Below, piece by piece: positions 48,901 to 57,900 of a stretch of 60,000 bases of DNA. Both the position numbers and the translations under genes were made by a program. Each line of letters starts with the position of its first letter. Position 1 is the first letter of the stretch. Source of the stretch: Antedon mediterranea (taxonomy: Eukaryota > Echinodermata > Crinoidea > Comatulida > Antedonidae); the NCBI RefSeq assembly GCF_964355755.1, contig NC_092674.1, positions 2,115,001 to 2,175,000 of the forward strand. The letters are read 5' to 3'. Below the pieces are notes generated by a model. The model did no database searches, was not told where the DNA came from, and saw nothing but the letters and a program-made list of their open reading frames with translations.

Positions 48901-51900
48901 TAAACTACATTTGATAGAATAACTTACTGTACTCGCAACTAAACCACATTTGATACAATAACACACTGTACTCGCAACTAAACTACATTTGATAGAATAA
49001 CACACTGTACTCGCAACTAAACTACATTTGATACAATAACACACTGTACTCGCAACTAAACTACATTTGATAGAATAACGCACTGTACTCGCAACTAAAC
49101 TACATTTGATAGAATAACACACTGTACTCGCAACTAAACTACATTTGATACAATAACACACTGTACTCGCAACTAAACTACATTTGATACAATAACACAC
49201 TGTACTCGCAACTAAACTACATTTGATAGAATAACGCACTGTACTCGCAACTAAACTACATTTGATACAATAACACACTGTACTCGCAACTAAACTACAT
49301 TTGATACAATAACACACTGTACTCGCAACTAAACTACATTTGATACAATAACACACTGTACTCGCAACTAAACTACATTTGATACAATAACACACTGTAC
49401 TCGCAACTAAACTACATTTGATACAATAACACACTGTACTCGCAACTAAACTACATTTGATACAATAACACACTGTACTCGCAACTAAACTACATTTGAT
49501 ACAATAACACACTGTACTCGCAACTAAACTACAATTGATAGAATAACGCACTGTACTCGCAACTAAACTACATTTGATACAATAACACACTGTACTCTCA
49601 ACTAAACTACATTTGATAGAATAACACACTCTACTCGCAACTAAACTACATTTGATACAATAACACACTGTACTCGCAACTAAACTACATTTGATACAAT
49701 AACACACTGTACTCGCAACTAAACTACATTTGATACAATAACACACTGTACTCGCAACTAAACTACATTTGATAGAATAACGCACTGTACTCGCAACTAA
49801 ACTACATTTGATAGAATAACGCACTGTACTCGCAACTAAACTACATTTGATAGAATAACGCACTGTACTCGCAACTAAACTACATTTGATAGAATAACGC
49901 ACTGTACTCGCAACTAAACTACATTTGATAGAATAACACACTGTACTCGCAACTAAACTACATTTGATAGAATAACGCACTGTATCGCAACTAAACTACA
50001 TTTGATACAATAACACACTGTACTCGCAACTAAACTACATTTGATACAATAACACACTGTACTCGCAACTAAACTACATTTGATACAATAACACACTGTA
50101 CTCGCAACTAAACTACATTTGATACAATAACACACTGTACTCGCAACTAAACTACATTTGATAGAATAACACACTGTACTCGCAACTAAACTACATTTGA
50201 TACAATAACACACTGTACTCGCAACTAAACTACATTTGATACAATAACACACTGTACTCGCAACTAAACTACATTTGATACAATAACACACTGTACTCGC
50301 AACTAAACTACATTTGATACAATAACACACTGTACTCGCAACTAAACTACATTTGATAGAATAACACACTGTACTCGCAACTAAACTACATTTGATACAA
50401 TAACACACTGTACTCGCAACTAAACTACATTTGATAGAATAACACACTGTACTCGCAACTAAACTACATTTGATAGAATAACTTACTGTACTCGCAACTA
50501 AACTACATTTGATACAATAACACACTGTACTCGCAACTAAACTACATTTGATAGAATAACGCACTGTACTCGCAACTAAACTACATTTGATAGAATAACA
50601 CACTGTACTCGCAACTAAACTACATTTGATAGAATAACACACTGTACTCGCAACTAAACTACATTTGATACAATAACACACTGTACTCGCAACTAAACTA
50701 CATTTGATAGAATAACGCACTGTACTCGCAACTAAACTACATTTGATAGAATAACGCACTGTACTTGAAAACAAATCATCATGTGGATGTTGAAGTCATT
50801 GATATTTGACTGTTATGCGTTGTTTCGTTTTTTTAGTAATCTTTATCAATTTCTATTATTTAATTTAATACACATTATGAAGTATTTAGTAGTAACAAGT
50901 CCAAAATGATTAATATTACGTGTACTGATTGTCAGCATTAAGTTGTGAGGTCTGTGGTTTTGTTATAATTCATATGCGAATATTATACATGTTTCAAAGT
51001 CTATTGCCCATCAGATTATCAACAGACAGATTAGCAGTGGCTTCAGTAATAATTTTTCCAAGAAAATTACATGATTGTTATTAGTAACATTAACTTGAAG
51101 TAAATCCGATATAAAGTATTATTAATTATATTATGTTGACAGGTTTTGTGCTTAAAAACATCTATTTTTCATTCTGCAATCTCTGTCAGAATCTTAATAG
51201 AAACTTTACTCTACTTCTTACAACAACATATTTTATATTTTGATTCTCTTAAATCAAAGGTAAACATGAAAAAGGAAATAATATTGTCTAGAGCTGAATG
51301 TGTATAGTGTGTAAAATGAGAACATTAAATCATGTTATTACATTCCCATGTTTAAAAGTAGCATTCACTATGACTAGTTAGTATGTGACAGAAATCTTAA
51401 TTTGCTTTTATTAATAGGATAATTTCTTAAACAAATGAGGGTCACAATTACATAAACTAAAATATTTATCTCCCATCCATCCAAACATCCAATAATCTGT
51501 CCTTTCCGACCGACCCACTCATTCCATTCTATCCATCTACTGTATCTATCTATCTGTCTGTAACTACTTTCTTAAGCTCTGTCTACACTATCTAACTTTA
51601 TGTAAAACAATGATGTGCCCATATGTAGACATGATGATGTCATATCACTATCATATTTGGGCACATCACACTTTTTTGGTCAAACTAGTTTGATATTGCA
51701 GACAGAGCATAACTAACTTTGTCTTATCACATTATAAAACTGATTATAATTGCATTTGATTTAATTAGTGATTTTAATTCCTGTTTTTTTTTTTAGTTAA
51801 CCATGCCTCATCAATGGTTAGAGGGTAATTTACCTGTCAGCGCTAAATGTGCTGTCTGTGAGAAAACATGTGGAAGCGTGTTACGCTTGCAGGATTCACG

Positions 51901-54900
51901 ATGTTTATGGTGCAAAACAATGGTGAGTAAAAACAAACTGTTTTATGATAATAATCTAAATATTCAAGAGACACTCTTTACTAAAATAATATCAAACAAA
52001 GTCCCAACAACGTTAAAAATGGTTTTACCAGAAAAAAATGAAACTTCAAAAAACCAAAACAAAGTTTGTATCAGAAGCTATGGTACATACACTACAGATA
52101 TGTGGAATGACAAACGAAAGTTCAAACAATCTATCGCCTATGATTGGTCAAATTACTTGCATTGTGCGTACATATACTTGCGTTGTGTCCAAATGGAAAC
52201 CAAGCTTTATACATAAAAAAAGTGCAATTTAAATTGTCTTAAGTCTAATTCTTTCCTCCTTAGGTGCATACAGTTTGTAAACCACATTTTGCCAAAAAGT
52301 GCCCCCTAGGTCAATGTAAATTATCGATCATCCCACCAATCACCTTAAACTGTATTGACTCCGATGGCTACTGGCAGGCTAGTAGACACGGATGCAATAG
52401 CCCCCTCCTAGTGTTTGTTAACTCGAAAAGTGGAGACAACCAAGGTGTAAAGTTTCTGCGTAGATTCAAACAGTTACTGAATCCGGCTCAAGTGTTTGAC
52501 CTCATGAACAGTGGACCGAGATTAGGGTACGTATTTTTTCACTTTTTCAATTTCATAAGAGTGAGAGGTACAGTCATAGCGGTAATAGTACAGTCAATAT
52601 TGGACAAATTTTGTTCTGGTATTCCAAATGTGTTCAAGTTTCCAGCTTTCAGATAGTCCAGTATGGGTAAGGTAAACTGAAACATATTCATATTCATGGT
52701 CAAACACAGTCAAATATAGTACATGGTTAAGTTGAAATTATTTTTGTTTGTTTAAAGTTTAAAATTCCCATAAAAATTTGAAAGGTTAAAATTTCATAAA
52801 ACACAAATAAAATACATGGTTTAAAATACATGGTTTAAAATACATGGTTTAAAATACACGGTTTAAAATACATGGTTTAAAATACATGGTTTAAAATACA
52901 TGGTTTAAAATACATGGTTTAAAATAAATGGTTTAAAATACATGGTTTAAAATACATGGTTTAAAATACATGGTTTAAAATACATGGTTTAAAATACATG
53001 GTTTAAAATACATGGTTTAAAATACATGGTTTAAAATACATGGTTTAAAATACATGGTTAATATATACTTTATTCATCTTTGCTGTACCTGATGTAAAGG
53101 GAAAGTCCCTAATGCTTCTTCTCATCTTCACTTTAATTATCTGTACTGTCACTAAGCACTCTGTTTGAGGAAATGTGATGTATTAATAACTCTTTCTAAT
53201 ATTATTATGTTGCTCGCAAAGTAATATTAACAATTTATTGGCGAGGAAATTCTGCTTATATAACATACTAATCATATCAATTTGTAAGGACATGTGTTTA
53301 TGTAACCTCTATGTGGGCTGATGATACTGCTGGTAAATAAGACATGATTGTTAATTACATGATTGTTTTACACTTTACGTTAAATATTCACCTGACATGC
53401 AGGGCTCGATTTATCTTTTTCATGTTGCTAGCCCACTGGGCTAGTTCACTGTAGATTTCACTAGCCCATACATTATTTTACTAGCCCACTCTTATTATCG
53501 CACCGTGATAGCAGGGCCGCCATATAAATGAATTCAGGCATTTTGTACAATAGAGGGCGCACTAATCTAAACGCTCGAGAATTGCTAAACATTTACATAA
53601 ATACTGTGTTATGCGCGATTTGAACGATTTGCGCAATTTAAAATTGCGCAAGAATTCTTTGCGCAAGGATTTTCTTGCGCAATATTAAATTGCTAACTGT
53701 TTGTTATTTTTATTATTGTACTCATTTGTTGTTGAAAATGGTACCGAAAGGTCAATCTTTTTTGTCATTAAATTTAATTTTTAAGTTAAATAGTAAACGT
53801 CTAATAATTCGTAATAATTATTGTTTCTAAAAAAAATCCAATCGTTATTAGTCTTATTAATCGTCATTAGTACTGATATTTGAATTGAAATTATTATATT
53901 ACTATTGGTATTTATTTATGCCTTCTCCTCATATTATGTGTGAATATGGTATTTTATTGAACCATTGGGAATTCGAGATTTTTTTTATTCGTCAAAAAAA
54001 ATTCGGGAGGGAGGCTCCCGGGAGGGTAAGGAAATGCGATATTATCTTTAATTTTGAATCATTCTTAGAAATTACTAACAAAATATGGGTGTGCATGATT
54101 TCACAATCTGTCGAAAAACCTTGCGCAATTTGCAGATTACTTGCGCAATTTAATACGTTGCTTGCGCAATTTGAAACACATGTTTCAATTTAAAATTGCG
54201 CAAAAAAATCCTTGCGCAATTTCAAATTGCGCAAATCGTTCAAATCGCGCATAACAACTGTATTAAACTATTAATAATATTGCATGAAAAATTACACAAA
54301 ATTGTATTTCTTTATTGTTCACATTATAAAAATTAACTTTGCGTCGCGACGCATAGTCTATTTCATGCTCACCATATTCACAGAATCGATTTATTGAGGT
54401 CTTTTTGTTGTTGGGCTTCAACCTAGCCAAGAAAACTAATTAGATTCTGTCTACCTTAGGCTAGGCCTAGGGAGCCTATTATTTATAGTAGGGTAGCTAG
54501 GATAGACGTGTAGAGGCCTACCTAGCCTAGCTAGCCTAGATCGCATTGGAGCACCTGGCCTACTCTACTCAACTGTTACCAAAATGGTAGTATCTAGCTA
54601 GGCCTAGCTGCTGAGCAGCCATCACGATGCCAAACGATGGCTTTTGATTCTATCTAAGCCTACGCATATTATAAAATATGGCCTCCATGGCCTACCTACA
54701 GGGATAGAGCCAGCCACCCGGCCCTACAAAATATCCCTAGCTTTGATCTGTGACAACCAGGCCTGACAAGACTAGACAAGTTATTTTTAACATTGACAAA
54801 ATTCTACTACATTTGGCCAATCACAGTTCGTTATTTATGGTCATATTTTTGTGACACGTTTGACCTGATAATGAAGCTCCGCCTACTTCACAATAACCTG

Positions 54901-57900
54901 GGTGACAAAAACATAAATGGCCAATCATAATTCGGAAAATTTGCTTGATTATGAGAGGCTCCGCCTACATCATCACTTGTTACGGCCACAGCAGCGCGCG
55001 AGTGGTTTTTTTGCTGATGTTGCCAAGACATGTCTTTTATTCTGGAGTTATTTTTATGAGGTCATTTCGTCCCAATTTCGAGTTCCCACAACCTACTAGC
55101 CATCCGGGCTTAAAGGAAGATACTTTAGGTAGCCCGGAGCTGTTTTTACTAGCCATTGTACGCCGGGCTAGCACTAAATCGAGCCCTGACATGTGATGTA
55201 GTCGATCTGTTTAACTCTAGAATAACATTTCAGAATGATTTGGGATTAAAACTAATCTGTTAGGATTACAAACTAATCTTCATGATTAAGTACATTACAA
55301 GAATCCTGATTTTCCTGATATTAAATGTGATGAGTTTTAATGTTTGTAATTCATGGGAAGATCTTTGCCGATTGTTGATTGGTAAAGAAAGTAAAAGTGA
55401 CAGGTAAAAATTAAACATTAATTAAATGAGACATTCGCAAAGACTGATAATGTACTGGGTCGGTGTATAGTATTAAGTTCGTCTTACAAAATCTGTAGGC
55501 CAAATAAAAAAGATGTTTAGTAAATCGCATCCTTTCCCTCAGCAAAGCTGCATGATTATTTTTAAGTTTTTGATTTTTTTTTTGAATGGTCGTATTCAGT
55601 AAAAATATTCAATAAAGCCTTTTCTGCACTATCAAACTTTATGTGATAAAAAAAATGTGATGTGCCCACATATGATGTCATATCACTATCATATTTGGAC
55701 ACATCACACTTTGTCAAACTAGTTTGATAGTGTAGACAGGTTTTTATCATTAGGTAAATAGGAAAGTAATTTAAATCCACTTATTAAAAAAAATCAATCC
55801 TAGACAGGAAACTAACATTTTTTTTTTAAATTTTACCAAAACATTAAAAAATTTAAATAATTCTCTTATTTTTGTATGTAGTAAAGTCCACTTTTCCGAA
55901 GCTCTGTCTACACTATCAAACTTTTTTGACAAAACTACTTCCAGAAAACCTGAAATTCTACCAAATCAAGATTTTATTTATTTTGTGTTTGTGCATCCTT
56001 TCTACTCTATTAACTGGAAAATTATTACTTTTATATTGAACCAAAAAAATACATACAAGATTGATACCTTTGGTTCAACAAAAAATAATAATGGAAAATC
56101 ATTACTTTTATATTTAACTAAAATAATGCATACAAGGTTGGTATAAATACCTTTGGTTCAGCAAAAAAGTAATAATTTTCCAGTTAATTATATTCGGAAC
56201 GAGATGAATTTATTTAATAGCTTTCTACTATTTAATGATAAAAACAAAAAAAAACTTTTGGCAATTATTTTAAGAAATACTATTTATTAATATTTGTTGT
56301 ATTTGTTTCTTTATATTTACTTGTAGACTGAGATTATTCAAGAAATTTGATACATTCCGTATCCTTGTCTGTGGTGGAGATGGCAGTGTGGGTTGGGTAC
56401 TAACTCAGATAGATAAAATGGATCTTCACAAACAGGTAACAACATGCTGTGATGACTGACGACAGATTCATTATGCTTAATCAGGAATGGTCACGAAGTA
56501 CATGTCCGCAAGTTAATCACACAAATTCCACGACCTGTGCTGTTTTTGTTTTGTTTTTAAGATCATCTAGATTGCTATAAGGTTGTGATATAATCATTGA
56601 GCAGTGATGATAACAAATATGTAACAACCAATTACAAGCCTGCATGCTAGTTTGTTTGTGGTTCCCATGACTACCAGCATTGTAATTAGTTCACATATCA
56701 ACAATCGTAAATTTTATTTTAGCCTGTTTTTCTTTTTATATGGTCAATTTTGTCTTAATAAACAAATCTTACCATCAACTTATTTTTATGTCTTATTGCT
56801 GGGTCATAGGGTCAGTTAAAGGGGTCAACAATTTACAATTACAGGAACAACAATTTACAATTACAATTACAATTTACAATTTACAATTACAGGAATTTTT
56901 TTGATAGTTTTAATGAGGTAGTAAGGCATTATCTACACTATCAAACTTTATGTGACAAAAAATGTGATGTGCCCATATATGGACATGATGATATATATTT
57001 TAGGATATCACTACCATATTTGGACAAATCATACTTTTTTTGTCAAACTAGTTTGATAGTGAGCAACGGCTTTACACCTGTTTATACCTATTTCAAAATG
57101 TGTATTTTTATCTTCGTCTTCCTACAGTGTCAAGTGGGTGTCTTACCTCTAGGTACTGGCAATGATTTAGCACGGGTGCTTGGATGGGGTACAAATTGTG
57201 ATGATGACACCCTTCTGCCAGCTATGTTGGAAAAACTTGAGCACTCAGGTACCAAGATGTTAGACAGGTAAATCATACTTAAGCCCTGTCTACACTATCA
57301 ATCAAACTTTATGTATACCCATATGTGGACATGATGATGTCATTTAATACTTATACTTAAGTACATCACTACCATATTTGGGCACATTACATTTTTTTGT
57401 CAAACTAGTTTGATAGTGTACACAGAACTTTAATCTCTTAAGTTAATAACATTAAGAATGATGTAATATTTGTCTATAGAAAGGTTAGAAGACTTCAACT
57501 AATATTTGACATGGGCAGAATAAACCCACAATAGTTATTAATGTTTATCTTTCATATTCTTCACTAATATGTATTCTATATTTTATTTTATTTTATTCAA
57601 ACTCATTCAACAGCGGGAAACCCGCCCCTTACAAAATGGAATTCTCTGTAGGATTTGTTATTAAAAGCTTATTGAAGCAATCCAGCTGACAGACTTTGTC
57701 TACACTATCAAACTTTATGTAACAACAAAATGTAATGTGCCAATATATGGACATGATGATGTCATATAATTACCATATTTGGGCACATCACACTTTTTTT
57801 GGACTGGATAATGTAGACAAGTCTTTAGAAAGGTGTTTTTCCCTTTAAATTAATTATGTCATTGTCTATTTATAGATGGAGTATTTGGGTAAATGAGACA

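Larger units (their letters stand above)
55189..56326 (+). other. DGK intron 9, distal part
   Basis: Holds MITE-A copies 13 and 14 and an inverted/direct repeat (55945-56190: ACTGGAAAATTATTACTTTT and its inversion AAAAAGTAATAATTTTCCAG). The rest is AT-rich. Confidence 0.5.

Noticed and set aside
48592-50774. Two long minus-strand open frames (462 and 273 codons) of 13-residue repeats
   Set aside because: They are exactly the 39-bp minisatellite read in a frame without stops. There is no start context, splice signal or known family, and a one-base gap breaks them.
51923-52216. Continuation of the DGK exon 8 frame into the intron
   Set aside because: Conservation with DGK stops exactly at ATG|GTGAGT and resumes at 52264; the extension runs into a MITE-B fragment.
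54917-55196. Two overlapping 60-83 codon frames near the right end of the outer transposon
   Set aside because: They cross the transposon terminus and show no transposase or other domain.
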